The notes: generated by a model from the letters alone, not told the origin. Positions 1-12,344 are shown, counted from the first letter of the stretch. The stretch is DNA of 64,000 bases from Zoroaster sp. YZ-2022 (GCA_029582265.1 CM055819.1:38079934-38143933), one strand, 5' to 3'. Translations and numbers: made by a program.

Positions 1-342
1 CATGCAGGTAACATTGGTGGGTTTTTCCCTACATTTACCTACACATGCATGTAAGATCGGTGGGTTTTCCCTACATTTACCTACACACTGTGCTGCATTT
101 GGCTGCAGGTGTTATCATTTTAGCTAGGTACTTTTTGGAAAACAAAATTGTGTTTGAAATGGTCAATCAACCTCTTTAATCTTCACTATATTGGCTTGGG
201 ATTGTTTAAATTCACTGATAATTATTTATTTAAGATGTTCAGCCCTCAATATTTTTTTGGAAATGTTAAAAAATTGTGAGCATGAGCACCTTGCTTTGTA
301 TTAAAATAAATTGATCTTTCTGTGTTTATGTTAAGATGTCAG

Positions 343-2158
343 CCATCATTTACCGATGAGCATTGTGAGACAGAGATTCCAAGTACCACACCAGTACCTG
401 AAGGTAATGTTATTTCATTTATATAATCAATCACCCAATGCATAGAAACATCAATGTAAGGATATTGATTGTTGTATAAGAAATCTACAATTTCGATATT
501 ATATGAATCCAAATAACTTTTCAGTGTAAAATTGTATGAAGTTGGATTCAGTAATGTAAAAAGTAATGTGGTTCCACCACAGTAATGGTGCCAGGAAAAC
601 AGTGGTCGCTGGATTAGTGTATTTAACACTCATTAGAATCTCTTCCTTTTTGCTTCAACTTATCAGGTGGTTTGTCAACTTTAGCCACGGTTTTCATCAT
701 TATTGGATGCATCATTGTCTTCATCGCTATAACAACAATGGTTCTCTGTATGTGCCTTCTAATGCAACGTCAGTATGAGAAAGAGCATGCCTACAGACAG
801 GGCAGAAGACAGTCTCATAATCCAAGACAGAACTACGGTCTTCATGAGTACAACAGACATGGCAGGATTTCAGATGGTAGTCAACAAGAATCTGAGTTCA
901 GTGAAGATGGGAGAAGAATGAGTCGTTTAATGGAAGTGATGAGCCAGTCCCCATACTTACACCAGGTAATTAATTATATGTAGACAGTTTTTAATAACCA
1001 CAATATTTTTACAGTCAAATGCTTCACTGAATAAAAAGCAACAGTATCATCACAATCAGAGCAGACTTTCAACAGGGCATGGAATCACCATCCTAGTTTA
1101 AGACTTGACTGAAAATTACTGGCTCGTTTATGCAGCAGCAACAGTAATATGACCTTATCATGTGGGATATTATTTTTAGTCACCGAGTTCATCTAAAACT
1201 AGCACTCCGATTCCATGCCTTGTTGTTTCTTCAAAGGAAGGATATACATTGGTTATATTGGTAAAACTGCTTTATTTCTTTGAATCAAGATATACATTAA
1301 ACAACCAATCTGTGAAAGTTTCAGCTCAAGCGGAGTCTGTCTCATGAGAAAACTGTAAAGCATTCAGCAAAAAGTTGCAGTAAGCAACTATTTGTAAAGG
1401 TACAATTTTGTTTGCGTTTTTTTTTTCTGAAATGAGAGCATTTCGGACAGAGTAATTTTTCAGGATGATTGGAACCTTTACCAACTTAACATCAAAGTAA
1501 TTACCAATATCGTACCTTCCCTTTAACTTCTTGAACATAATGCATTTTTGTGAGCTCAAATGATCCAGTGGTCTGAATTGTTGTTGTTTTTTGTGAATGT
1601 ACTGACAACTAAAATGTTAAAAGTCCCATTTGGACCAATCAGTGGGAGTGGCCTCCAATACCCCCTCCCAACTTGGCCATTCCACTGGGATTATTCCTAA
1701 GGGGTGGGGGAGGGGAATTCGGAACACTGGATCCCAGTGTTATGTTTTCCCCATGATTACCTTAGTGCACAACATTCTGTTATTATACTTAAGCAGTGCA
1801 ATTTGCTCGAGGTTACATGACACTTACACTTGATTTTAATTTTTTGATTGATGGAATACTTCACAGATTAAAAAAAGAGCAAAAAGTCAGGTTGAATTAT
1901 TGAATTAAACTTACATTTTGTGTGGAGGATGATTGTGTATTGATTAGAATCTCTGTATGGGATATTATAACAAAATACCTTTCTGAGATCAACTCATTCC
2001 AGCACAACCCATATTTTGCTGATGTCACAAGATGTTCATAGGGATACTTCTAATTTGGTCTTGATTTTTATCGTGATTTTCAGAGTCCAAGCCGTTCAGA
2101 AATTATTCTACCGTACATGGTTACAGGTGATGAGGCATTGTACCATGACAACCGAAGG
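343..2158 (+). CDS. Partial single-pass membrane protein, three internal exons
   Basis: I do not recognise the family. Three exons join in one frame: 343-403, 667-965 and 2084-2158. Acceptors are TGTCAG, TTATCAG and TTTTCAG; donors are GTAATG, GTAATT and GTAATT; splice phases agree (1, then 0). The first exon gives a short polar stretch with one Cys, rich in Thr/Pro/Glu (CETEIPSTTPVPEG), probably a juxtamembrane stalk. The second starts with a strong hydrophobic helix of about 25 residues (ATVFIIIGCIIVFIAITT region) followed by MQRQYEKEHAYRQGRR, a basic stop-transfer and charged cytoplasmic tail. The third adds LPYMVTGDEALYHDNRR. The layout suggests a type I receptor-like protein with its ectodomain upstream of the window. 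No initiator or terminator is visible, and no later exon was found before the N gap at 3484. The exon structure is well supported; the function is unknown. Confidence 0.6.
1040..1240. mobile_element. MITE remnant (GCATGGAATC family) in an intron
   Basis: Imperfect inverted ends: CAACAGGGCATGGAATC near 1071 and GATTCCATGCCTTGTTG near 1211. The same family is better preserved at 41034-41366. The rest of the 966-2083 intron shows only AT-rich sequence. Confidence 0.5.
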
Positions 2159-2262
2159 GTAATTAGTATTATAAGTATTCAGCCTAGTTGGATAAATGCT
2201 TTAATAATATGAAGGGGATAACAGTGGCTGTCTATAAATGATGAATCAACAGGAAGGGTTTT

Positions 2263-2405
2263 GAGATGTCTGCACTAGTAAGTAGAACGTCGTGGGTTCG
2301 AATCCCACCCAAATCGCCTGTGAAGTTTTTTTCACAGACACTCAGTACCCACAAACCCTGTGGCCACAAACCTGTGGCCACAAACCCTGTGGCCACAAAC
2401 CCATA
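2263..2405 (+). repeat. tRNA-derived SINE fragment plus short minisatellite
   Basis: A B-box-like GGGTTCGAATCCC at 2294-2306 followed by AAATCGCCTGTGAAG resembles a SINE fragment seen again at about 32760-32825. It runs into about four units of CCCTGTGGCCACAAA (2346-2402). The 2406-3020 interval holds a foldback-family fragment near 2530-2600 and otherwise nothing that I recognise. Confidence 0.45.
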
Positions 2406-3020
2406 AGTATATGCCCATCTCGATTTCGTTATCAAAATTCATTAAATGCCCACCATGATTTCATTTTCAAAATGTCAAAATTCAATGTCAAAAGAGCCAG
2501 AAAGAAACTGAGGACGACCAGAGCATACTGATCGAAACGTCGAGTTGTAACCTCCAGTTCTTTTCAGAACTAATTACTACTCAATAGAGAATTTCACATG
2601 GTGTCACCACAATTAGTCTTACTTACAGTCCACTTTGAGGGCGAATGAAATTCTAACTTGGCCTATTAGTCTGTGTGACTTGAATACTGCTACACTCTGA
2701 TTGGTTCAATTCCACGTCTTGCACCAAATAACAGCTGGTGTTCAAAGTACATATTTGCTGGATGGTTACTATGGCCAATAATGCAGAGGCAGTCTTGACC
2801 AGCTGTTAATGCACCCCCAAGTGATCATGATTGTCTTAACTGTCTTGGGCATTGTTGAAAGGTGTTTTTTTCTCCAATTTTGTTTTGAACAGACTAGGGG
2901 CAATGTTAGAGGCCTAGATATATAGATCTTGCCTGGGACAGCTAATTAAGCATCTACCGCAAAGCAGTGACATCACACCAGCAAGTGAACAAACAAACAA
3001 ACCAACTCCCGACCAACAGT

Positions 3021-3296
3021 CACCGCACCCACCCCCAGGCTTGGAAACCAACTCCCGACCAGCGGATCTTCTATATCCACAGTCACTGCACCCATCCCCA
3101 GGCTTGGAAACCAACTCCCGACCAGCGGATCCTCTATATCCACAGTCACCGCACCCACCACCGGGCTTGGAAACCGACTCCCGACCAACGTACCCTCTAT
3201 ATCCACAGTCACCCCACCCAACCCCTGGCTTGGAAACCAACTCCCGACCAGCGGACCCTCTATATCCACAGTCACCGCACCCACCCCAGGCTTGGG
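3021..3296. repeat. 63-bp tandem repeat, about 4.4 units
   Basis: Units beginning CACCGCACCCACC and containing CTTGGAAACCAACTCCCG and TATATCCACAGTCAC recur every 63 bases. Since 63 is a multiple of three, several frames stay open on both strands. These are repeat artefacts and not genes. Confidence 0.85.
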
Positions 3297-3483
3297 TCTT
3301 CTGTACCCCCAGCTCTTTACCCATCCAGTCTCTATTTTTTACCCTCTGATTTTATTTCAAAGATGGTCATGAATTTTAATTTAGACCTAATTTGTGGTGT
3401 ATATATCCAAGAATGTTGGGGACGGGATTGTATAAAGATTTTTATATTTCAATATGTACACATATGTATGGGGCATTTGACAT

Positions 3484-3983
3484 NNNNNNNNNNNNNNNNN
3501 NNNNNNNNNNNNNNNNNNNNNNNNNNNNNNNNNNNNNNNNNNNNNNNNNNNNNNNNNNNNNNNNNNNNNNNNNNNNNNNNNNNNNNNNNNNNNNNNNNNN
3601 NNNNNNNNNNNNNNNNNNNNNNNNNNNNNNNNNNNNNNNNNNNNNNNNNNNNNNNNNNNNNNNNNNNNNNNNNNNNNNNNNNNNNNNNNNNNNNNNNNNN
3701 NNNNNNNNNNNNNNNNNNNNNNNNNNNNNNNNNNNNNNNNNNNNNNNNNNNNNNNNNNNNNNNNNNNNNNNNNNNNNNNNNNNNNNNNNNNNNNNNNNNN
3801 NNNNNNNNNNNNNNNNNNNNNNNNNNNNNNNNNNNNNNNNNNNNNNNNNNNNNNNNNNNNNNNNNNNNNNNNNNNNNNNNNNNNNNNNNNNNNNNNNNNN
3901 NNNNNNNNNNNNNNNNNNNNNNNNNNNNNNNNNNNNNNNNNNNNNNNNNNNNNNNNNNNNNNNNNNNNNNNNNNNNNNNNNNN
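3484..3983. other. Assembly gap, exactly 500 N
   Basis: The exact 500-N length indicates a fixed-size scaffold gap, so the true distance is unknown. Confidence 0.99.
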
Positions 3984-3989
3984 GAATCA

Positions 3990-4306
3990 GAATCCAGGGA
4001 CGTGGATATTTAACTACATTTCCTCACCTTCTACCAACCCACCAGGATGCAATCTACATCGCCACTGCTGGGTCAAACTTACCAGACTAGAACTGGCCAT
4101 GGGCCGATTTGGACATATCATGCTCCGCATGGGACTAAGTGACAACGCTAAATGTACATGTACCTGTGGTCATGATGACCAGACTGTACATACAGATGTG
4201 ATGGAAATTTAACTGAACTCGACCAGTCTGCATTAAACTGGATCCATAACCTAACCTTGTCATGTTAACTTTGTATGAACCATACGATAAATAAATAAAT
4301 AAAGCA
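3990..4306 (+). mobile_element. 3' end of a degenerate non-LTR retrotransposon
   Basis: One reading frame gives LTRLELAMGRFGHIMLRMGL, then a CTCTCGHDDQTVHTD zinc-knuckle-like stretch. This resembles the C-terminal tail of Jockey/CR1-type reverse transcriptases (a 'GRFG..M..WG', 'C.C', 'Q...H' pattern). An in-frame stop follows near 4210. The fragment ends in an ATAAATAAATAAATAAAG tail, typical of a LINE 3' end. The 5' part is lost in the gap. About 300 bases of non-coding DNA follow. Confidence 0.6.
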
Positions 4307-4619
4307 GTCCACAGCACAAATCAGATGATGTTCTATCTACCCCATATAACTGTATGCTCCCTGGCCCCACAAGTACAAGTATACAGAAAATTATTATAGC
4401 TTTGTTTTGGGGGAAGTAGCAAAATGTACTATCATGGTAACAAAATGTGATGCTGTAAAAGTGAAAGTGTGTCAACACACAAATCTAGGGTGTTTTCCCT
4501 CCTCCATGGTAAAACATGATTAAATTAGATACTGCAGACTTTGCAGACGGCTGACTCCAAGTTGTATGTTTGCAGAAAAGCAAAATTTCAAACAAATTTA
4601 CCTGAAAAATTAAAAAATT

Positions 4620-4755
4620 GATGGGCCTTGAAGAGCAAGGCCCTAAAGTTGCAAGGCTTTGACCCTCAAGGCCAAGGCCAAGGCCAAGGCTTTTGCCCTC
4701 AAGCCTTAAGGCTAAGGCCAAGGCTCCCCTAAAATCAAGCCTTAAGGCCAGGCTC
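4620..4755. repeat. AAGGCCAAGGCC minisatellite
   Basis: Degenerate 6-12 base units of AAGGCCAAGG and CCTTAAGGCT. No coding potential. Confidence 0.7.
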
Positions 4756-5022
4756 AGCATCAGGCACTACATCACTGCTATATCCTATCGGCTCCGACCG
4801 TACCATTCAAGGGATTTCAGTGGAAACGTTGCACCGAGGCTAATGTAATACTACTATGCACGCGCGTACTTCTGCCATCCAAATATCGCTGGAGATATTG
4901 CGCGTGGATGCCCATCATCGCACACAAGGTCAAAGTTCAATCTCGGGAACATGGCGGCCACGTGGCCGGTATCTGGCGTAATTCACGAGCCTTGAAGTGT
5001 GACATCACATCTTCAGGCTAAG

Positions 5023-5518
5023 CATACAGTGTCTTTGAAAGGCTGCGTGCATACATGAACCAATGAGTGACCTTGGCCTCTGAACGAGGGAGCCCTTCAC
5101 TTTGCATACAGTGTCTTTGAAAGGCTGCGTGCATACATGAACCAATGAGTGACCTTGGCCTCTGAACGAGTGAGCCCTTCACTTTGCATACAGTGTCTTT
5201 GAAAGGCTGCGTGCATACATGAACCAATGAGTGACCTTGGCCTCTGAACGAGGGAGCCCTTCACTTTGCATACAGTGTCTTTGAAAGGCTGCGTGCATAC
5301 ATGTACATGAACCAATGAGTGACCTTGGCCTCTGAACGAGGGAGCCCTTCACTTTGAATACACTGTCAATGAAATGATTCGAGCATACATGAACCAATCA
5401 GTGACCTTTGCTTCGGTACGAGAGAGCCCTTCACTTTGCATACAGTGTCTTTGAAGGCTGCGTGCATACATGAACCAATGGTGACCTTGGCCTCTGAACG
5501 AGGGAGCCCTTCACTTTG
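5023..5518. repeat. 82-bp tandem array, 6 units (copy 1)
   Basis: Units carry CAGTGTCTTTGAAAGGCTGC and CTTGGCCTCTGAACGAGG. The fifth unit is strongly diverged (CACTGTCAATGAAATG). The partner block has five units at 43166-43575, so copy number changed after duplication. Confidence 0.85.
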
Positions 5519-5543
5519 TGATGTCAATGCATAATGTCTATAC

Positions 5544-5663
5544 CTTCTAGGTCATGGTTGCCGAGTAGAGATATGTGTTTCACTCCTTGGGAATAACCTT
5601 CAAGATCTTATCAAGCTCTGCCTCAAAGTCCATGTTTAAGATGCGATCTGCCTCGTCCATCAC
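5544..5663 (-). pseudogene. Isolated DDX47 pseudo-exon (DEAD and SAT motifs) with two stops
   Basis: This 120-bp block matches the intact DDX47 exon at 43601-43720, keeping the splice sites (acceptor AAAG, donor GTATAG) and the DEAD-box motif [15 protein letters not shown]. Two nonsense changes are visible. The codon after KVIPKE is TGA where the intact exon has CGA (Arg), and the penultimate codon is TAG where the intact exon has AAG (Lys). Leu to Ile is a further change. No other DDX47 exon lies nearby, so this is a stranded, decayed duplicate. A read or assembly error at two codons of an active allele is less likely. Confidence 0.85.
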
Positions 5664-6302
5664 CTTTAAGAACAAAATAGAATATTATGAAGAGAACACA
5701 CTGGAATCACAACTATCCACTCTGGGAATACACTCCTCTAGTAATTAACATTCCACTTGTTATTAGTACAAAAGTGTTTCAGTGACAAATGTTAATTGTA
5801 AATTAAAGACATCTAATTGTCTATGTAACCAAAGCCATTGTTACAGCGCTGTTTATTTGCCCTTTATCTTAACAGGATAGCCTTCTCAGTTAAAAACTGC
5901 TTTCCTTGAGGGCCCTGTATTAAAACAATATTAAAAGTTTAAACCAATCTACAACAAAAACCAGTAAATACAAATATGGGCAAATTATTAAAATAAACAA
6001 ACATTATGAGATAACATTTTAAAACATGAGATTCTGAGCACCTCAAATATAAAACAGGGAAATGGTAGAAAGTGTAAACTGATTTCAATTAAAAAACAGG
6101 TTTCAATTAAAAACAGCAATTGAATAAAGATAAAATAATTAAAACAATGGCAATTAAGGTAATTGAATACAACACAATGCAACAAGCTTAAATCAAAAGT
6201 AAACGGCATTCAAGACATTCCAAAGAAAAAGAAAATTGAATTGAAGATGCACAAAAAAACCAAGCACGGTAAAATACAAATAAAAGCATTAACACTATAA
6301 AT

Positions 6303-6530
6303 AATTAACCCTCCTACTACTACAAGGATCAAAATCAATCAAAGGTATATCTAGTGCAGTTAAAAGTCAAACACTGTCAAACATTACGTGTAGTAAGTAC
6401 ATTTACAGGTCAAAATAAGTCAACCGTTTTTGACTGGTAAAAGCATTGTCTTGTATTGTTCAGCGTTGTTAAAATGACAGTAAAAACCATTTTTGACTGG
6501 TTTTTATTCATGCAATTCAGTCAGTATAGT
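6303..6530. mobile_element. TTAA-flanked MITE remnant
   Basis: Starts TTAACCCTCCTACTACTAC like the elements at 44396 and 46688. The 3' terminus is missing, and the end of the duplicated block falls in this region. A short AATTC-rich simple repeat follows at 6596-6640. Confidence 0.6.
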
Positions 6531-6979
6531 AAGGCCGATTTCATTCAGTTCTCATTCATGTAATTTGGCCTTCTGGCACAAGATGAATGCAATAAATTCA
6601 ATTCAATTTAATTCAATTTAATTCAATTCAAGTCAAAACAAAAATTTTGTGTTTCCGGTAAATCGACTGACCCAATAATATTCAAGAAATGTAGAGTTGG
6701 GAATTTTTTTTCTAGGTGTGTATTTAAAAAAAAAACATTATTGTATATATAAAAGAATTCGGAAAACAAACGAATTGATTTTTATTATCAAATTAAATTT
6801 GTTTAAAATGTGTATTTAAACATAACACATATGCATGCACATGTACTATGTACATGCATCACATACATACAAAAAACATTTAACAAAATAATAATTCCCT
6901 ATTTACCTACCCGTCATTTTTGTTACCGGAAACACAACATATATTTTGTTTGGCCAAGAGAACAGTTACTGCAATCGTT

Positions 6980-7150
6980 GTGCTCAGTACTGTATAGCCC
7001 AACAAGGGATACTTGGGGTCGGGTGTCCCAATTCCATCTCAGTTCAACAGTTAGGTGGTAGTGTAACTGAATGGTGGTAGATTTTGGCGGACTCGATCAG
7101 GAAGGTTCTTAGCCAAAATAGCTCCGGGGGTTAGGGTCAATGAAACAAAC
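6980..7150 (+). repeat. Diverged fragment of the 85-bp repeat family
   Basis: GTACTGTATAGCCCAACAAGG and the following TCTTAGCCAAAATAGCTCC match the end of the array at 50715-51880 and the inverted piece at 53250-53350. The rest of 6531-7747 shows no gene; it includes a C homopolymer at 7441-7453. Confidence 0.55.
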
Positions 7151-7747
7151 CTTGAAAGCTCAGTGGGAGAGCCTCTCGCTGTATATTCGTCGGTGTCTTC
7201 CATTTAAGACGCTCGCAAGCTTCGCATAATACATCCACGACACCCTGGTAACAAGACATGGCTGTCAACATGGGACACTACGTGCAATCAGAAAAGTCCT
7301 GAACATTTAAATTGTCAACAACTAATTCCCAGGCCTGGAAGTGCATTCTGGTAGGGGTAAGACACTCCGAGTAAAGGGCACTTCCATTAGAAAATTAGAA
7401 TGTCTATGTCTAAAACAGTTTTAAGGGCTACCAAATTTACCCCCCCCCCCCCCATCCCAACAGGCCTTTAAAACTATTAAAAGGCCAAGTTAAGTGTTTA
7501 AAATGTTGATAAAAATCAGGGAATGGGCATTGGATTATTGCCGGCTGTGTGATCTTAGTAACTCTGGGTAGAATAAGGTTTATTGCAAATAGCAGCTGCA
7601 AGGAATCATGGGATGTCTGTGGGCGCAATAGCGCCACTGCGTGCCGCACAAACAAACAAAATATTGTTGATGTCACACAAGCTGCTCCAAACAGATGCCC
7701 CAAATTGTATCCCAGTATGCTTTGCGGCAGTTGCTTTAGCGCTATTT

Positions 7748-10088
7748 CAGTCCGGGAAAACTCCAAATACGGCAACGTTGCTATATACGGCAACCTTGAG
7801 TTGCTGAATACGGCAACGTTTCATTATACAACGTTAAGGTTGCCGTATACGGCAACTCTTTCATTCAAACGCAAAAGGGAAACGAAATATGCAAAATTGG
7901 ATTAGTGAAAACCATAAAAATATGTTCTTTGGTTCCTTACCCAATTCCTATCTGCGCACATCAAAAGTTATCTGTGCATTTTCTTGCAAATGACCGTTTA
8001 AAACCAACACTCTAGCCCATCCGACGATTAACGCGCGACTCCATTTTTGACGTGCAAGAATACATCCTCAATCAAGATTATTATTTTACGCATGGTTCAT
8101 GAAACAAAACTTTAAACATGGTTGTTCTCAAAAATATAATAATTAAATTAAACAAATAACATTATTTATGTTAATATGAGTAAACACCTATTTTATTGGA
8201 AATTATCAACGTCTTTCTTCGCGGGAAAGCTCTGGAAGCGCGGGAAACTAAAATCGACAACATTTATACAAACAAAACTCAATTATTGGATAAAAATAGA
8301 AGTAAAAGAAGACATATTTTGCATTTATACATTGTGATTAAAGCCAGCACCTTTTGACAATGATAAATAGCCTTGAAGCTGACGTTGAAAGTGAGAAAGG
8401 ACGGCGAAAACACAAGACATGTACCAAGAAATTATTGAGAAACCTAACCATCGCCGTTCTCGTTTAAACGAAGCCGCAGTATTGTTCTTGCCGTTTAAAA
8501 ACTTGTACCGTAGGGACTAATGTCCGATAATGTAATTTCATGTGCCTGTCGGGTATACCCAATTAAAAAAAGGTATATACTGTATATAGTGATAATTAAA
8601 GTTTTAAACCTTTGAAATACGAAAGCTTGAAATTCAGACGAGATGTAAAGTGACATTAAGTATTGAACCTACTTGGAAGTGGTGAGAAAGGCTTTGGCCA
8701 AAGACCTGGTGACCAGATCATTATATTAGGCTGAAGAAGTTGTGGCAGCACCACTTTCAAAATTCAATAAAGGGAAGGTGCAAAAACACCAGTAACTTTA
8801 CAAAGAATCTAATTGAACATTACGAAAGTCATCCACCAAAATATTATTTCCGAGTTGAATTCTGCAAATTCCATTGTCAGTTCACTTCAACGAACAAGTA
8901 CAATAGTAGGCCCTACACTTCTCCATTTATCCATATCAGCCGACAATGATGGCAGCGCACTTTAAAAACAACATTTCATTTTTATCAAAGTTGTACCTTC
9001 CCTTTATCAAAGATTGTGTTCCAGCCCTGTATACATTTTAAAGTTGGTTTCAGTTTTAACAGTTATAAGTTATAACTTTCATGAACAAAATACACAGTAA
9101 TTAAACAACATTAACAAATGATATTTTCTTAATTTGATTTATTTAAATCTTTCTTTGTAATGACAACAAATTTATAATTTACTAAATATTTATTTTTAAT
9201 AAGTACTTGATTGCAATCACAGCTTGGTAAATAATGAGTCAAATTCAAAAGCAATATTTATTTAAATTTCTAATTTACTAAATATTTATTTACTAAGTAC
9301 GTGATTGCAATCGCAATTTAGTAAATGAATCAAATTCAAAAGCAATATTTATTAAAATGGAGAAATTATTTCAATTTTTATAGATCTTTGTGATTATACA
9401 AAAATTACTAGTCCTTGTTTTTACAATGCGCCTAAATAAAACTACAATTACAAAACATTCGCTCTGTCAATACCTTACTTATAAAAATTGCTTTGTATAA
9501 TTAGCATGTGAACAAATTACTGGAATAATTGAAAATTTATCTGAAATTCAATATTTGACAATCTTGCCTACAGAGTGCTGTATGTGTTGATTTTTATTCT
9601 AACTTGATTTGAACCAATGGACAAAAACAAATATAAAATAAATGGTCTCGTATTTTTTTAATTATAAGAGGTCCATATTTTCATTAATACAGTTGTTCAA
9701 TTTATAAGACCATGCTCTTCTGCCAAGTAGATTGCTTACACTGCTGGTAACCAAGCAATCAAGACACCAGCCCCTCTCCCCAATACACACATATTTCTAC
9801 TGCCGCACCCTACTGGTCACACCCCGCCCCATCCCCAATCCCCACCCCACCCATCCCCAATCCCCACCCCACCATACCACACATTCCAAATGACCCTATC
9901 CACATTGATTTAAATCAATTGAACAATGATTAAGATGTTTAATTAAAGACACAGAACAATAAAAACATCGGTTATTCAGTAGTATACCCCCTTGGCTGTA
10001 TTTCGCGTTTACACACCGGAAGTTGCATTATTCGGCAACTGGTTGCCGTATACAGCAACGTTGCCGTATTTGGAGTTTTCCCGGACTG
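7748..10088. mobile_element. 2.34-kb DNA transposon with perfect 34-bp TIRs, non-autonomous
   Basis: The left end 7748-7781 begins CAGTCCGGGAAAACTCC, and the right end 10055-10088 is its exact inverse over 34 bases. Weaker inverted similarity continues for about 30 more bases. The word ACGGCAAC or its inverse recurs several times in both subterminal regions, a plausible transposase-binding array. ATTT flanks both sides (7744-7747 and 10089-10092), a possible 4-bp target duplication. The interior is AT-rich, has a diverged internal duplication around 9170-9360, and encodes no recognisable transposase. The CAG start recalls hAT, but no 8-bp duplication is seen, so I leave the superfamily open. 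Confidence 0.8.
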
Positions 10089-10107
10089 ATTTGCAATAAA
10101 CCTTGTT

Positions 10108-10548
10108 GTATCCGACCGCCACTTTTTCTCATTCAATATAACCAATAATGTAATCTTACCTACCTAGTACAGTGGAGAACATATGGATGATGATGGACAT
10201 ATACTTCAAATTATTCCAGGATATTTATTATATGAAAAAATCAGGCATTTTTGGAAAACGATGACTTCCTCAGCTCAGTCATGTCAGTTTGATCTTGTCA
10301 ACTCTCCCGTTAGTGACCAACACGGTCACATGTGCTGTGGCAACTATATAGGATCCTTCTATTTTCTGAATTAGGGAAGGATTCTTTTAGAAGGGAAATA
10401 AAGTCCAAAAACCATCATAAAAGTGGATTTTAAAGATAAATTTCACTTTCTGTAGGCCTACCCACAAAAATCGATAAAATCATTTTTTAACTGGTTAGTG
10501 GTTGCAAAAAAATTCCAAGAAAACCCACAAAAAGTGGCGGTCGGATAC
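10108..10548. mobile_element. 441-bp TIR element (GTATCCGACCGCCAC)
   Basis: GTATCCGACCGCCACTTTTT at 10108 is mirrored by its inverse ending at 10548. The interior is non-coding. It sits directly beside the 2.34-kb element and resembles the MITE family near PALB2 (50291, 52674, 53913) in length and in the CCACTTTTTGT-type inner end. Confidence 0.7.
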
Positions 10549-11552
10549 GACATTCTTTCCTAAATAGCGAAGGATACGGACTACAGAGTCAGAGGGAATA
10601 GGGATGTCCAGTGTACTATTGGCCCTAACGTGAGGCCGAGAATGGGCCTATTTTATAAATTAATTATAACTCGATTCAGACCATGGAGGAAGGAATGGTC
10701 AGACTCAGACATAGCGCATCGCATAGCATGGATAGTCAGACATTAAGTTAACGTTAAATTTCAATGACTCACTCGAATGTCCTAAAAAAATGTGTATTGG
10801 CCCTAACGTTAGGCCGAGAATGGGCCTATAATATTATTTATAACTCGAATCAGACATAGACATTACGTTAACGTTAACTTAAAATAAATCTCAATGACTC
10901 ACTCGAAGCCGAGGTCCTAAAATCATGAAAAAGACCACTCTAATTTCTCCTAAATTAGCAGCAAATTAATATATGAAATACAAAAACATATCGCTATGGG
11001 TCCTAATAAGTAGGCCCCCTACCCACAATAGCTGAAGGACTGCGAATCAAGAAAACAACACAGCAAAAAAGGAACTTGACAAAAACGTCAACCTACCTAC
11101 CATTAATCATCAAATAAACCGCCATTAATTATTGTAATAGCGCCCTCCGTTGGTGACAATGAGTGCAATCTCCCAATAATTTGGTGCTGTACAGCTGTTC
11201 GCATGGGGTTTAGTGTATGCATAGAGAAAGGTGGTGTATGTGATAATATGGGCGGAACCCCTCTATAGTATACAGAGACCATTTAAATCCTTTATCGTCA
11301 TTTAATCGTCTGATAATTTATCTCAGGATCTCGACATCCCGAGATATGTCGGGATGTTGTCATCTTACGTAGATGATGTCGTTATCCTGATATAAATTAT
11401 CTCAGGATCAACAAGTCGGATGACACTTCCAGAGTTCTGTATCATTACACACATGTACAATGTACAATGTACATCATTATTGATAATAACACCACGTGTT
11501 CAATTGCGATGCAATGTACAATGGCGCGTTGCGTGACGCTTACGACTGGAAT

Positions 11553-11890
11553 GTCGTGGCCGAGCGGTCTAGCTTACCGGATTCAAGTTCTGGTGTTAGC
11601 AGCAGAATGTGGGTTCGAATCCCGGCCGTGACACTTGTGTCCTTGAGCAAAGACATAACCATAATTGCTTCTATCCACCCAGGGGTTAAATGGGTACCTG
11701 TGAGGGCAGAGTTGGTTGATTAGCCCTATATGCGCTGTAATGGCAGCAATTGAGCTGTATACTCCCCAGGGAGCTGAGATGGTTTCAGGAATGATTTATG
11801 AGCCTTACGAGCCTTATGAGCAGGGGTAATAATATAATGCGCCTTGAGCACCACTCAGTTGGTGGATACGAGCGCTATATAAGTCCACAC

Positions 11891-11920
<30 letters not shown>
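11553..11920 (+). mobile_element. tRNA-derived SINE with (ATT)n tail
   Basis: The head GTCGTGGCCGAGCGGTCTAG (A box) and GTGGGTTCGAATCCCGGCC (B box) look like a Leu-type tRNA. The body contains CCTTGAGCA and TGAGCTGTATACTCCC, and the tail reads GCGCTATATAAGTCC followed by ATT repeats. Related copies lie inverted at 29748-30044 and 38806-39157, with an old one at 30320-30595. The tail suggests mobilisation by a LINE with an ATT-rich 3' end. Confidence 0.85.
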
Positions 11921-11922
<2 letters not shown>

Positions 11923-12069
11923 CTACCGATGACGTGTGCATCAATCAATGTTCTTCACGTAATTTTGCTTTTGCGTTTTTAGATGTGGTAGGTTAACCAA
12001 ATATATATTCCAAATTAAACGACCATTTTAAATGTTTTAAATATTAAAGTATACAAGTTTTATTTTTTC

Positions 12070-12295
12070 TCTGAGCGGGATTCGATCCTCTGACCTCTTG
12101 CTCGGCAGTCAAGCACTCTGACAACTGAGCTAACTGTTTCTTGATATTTGGTAGGCTAAGTAGACAAGTTTTAATTTTTTATTTATTTTTTAATTTTTTT
12201 TATATACAAAAACACACTTTCTCTGCTCGGGATTTGATCCTAGGACCTCGGCAGTCAGTCAGTCTACCAACTGAGTTAACTGTTTCTTTGACATA
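12070..12295 (-). repeat. Two tRNA-like SINE heads in tandem
   Basis: On the minus strand GTTAGCTCAGTTG (A box) and GGATCGAATCCC (B box) lie in a tRNA-sized block at about 12075-12140. A weaker one is at about 12232-12292. A third copy is at 55530-55600 in the duplicate segment. Mutated stems argue against functional tRNAs. Confidence 0.5.
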
Positions 12296-12344
12296 ATAGA
12301 CTGCGTAATATGCTGTCTTTATCCTTTATCAAGAGACAGTCTAC

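Larger units (their letters stand above)
4777..6520. repeat. Duplicated segment, copy 1 (partner 42930-44545)
   Basis: The block is collinear and in the same orientation as 42930-44545 with only small differences. It contains a dispersed repeat (4777-5020, with AACATGGCGGCCACGTGG), an 82-bp tandem array, one DDX47 exon, its flanking intron and the start of a TTAA-type MITE. The homology stops inside that MITE. Confidence 0.85.

Noticed and set aside
2914..3349. Pro-rich and Gly-rich frames
   Set aside because: Artefacts of a 63-bp tandem repeat, open on both strands.
11553..11640. A functional tRNA gene
   Set aside because: The A and B boxes are followed by a SINE body and ATT tail, and the same arrangement recurs at three other sites.
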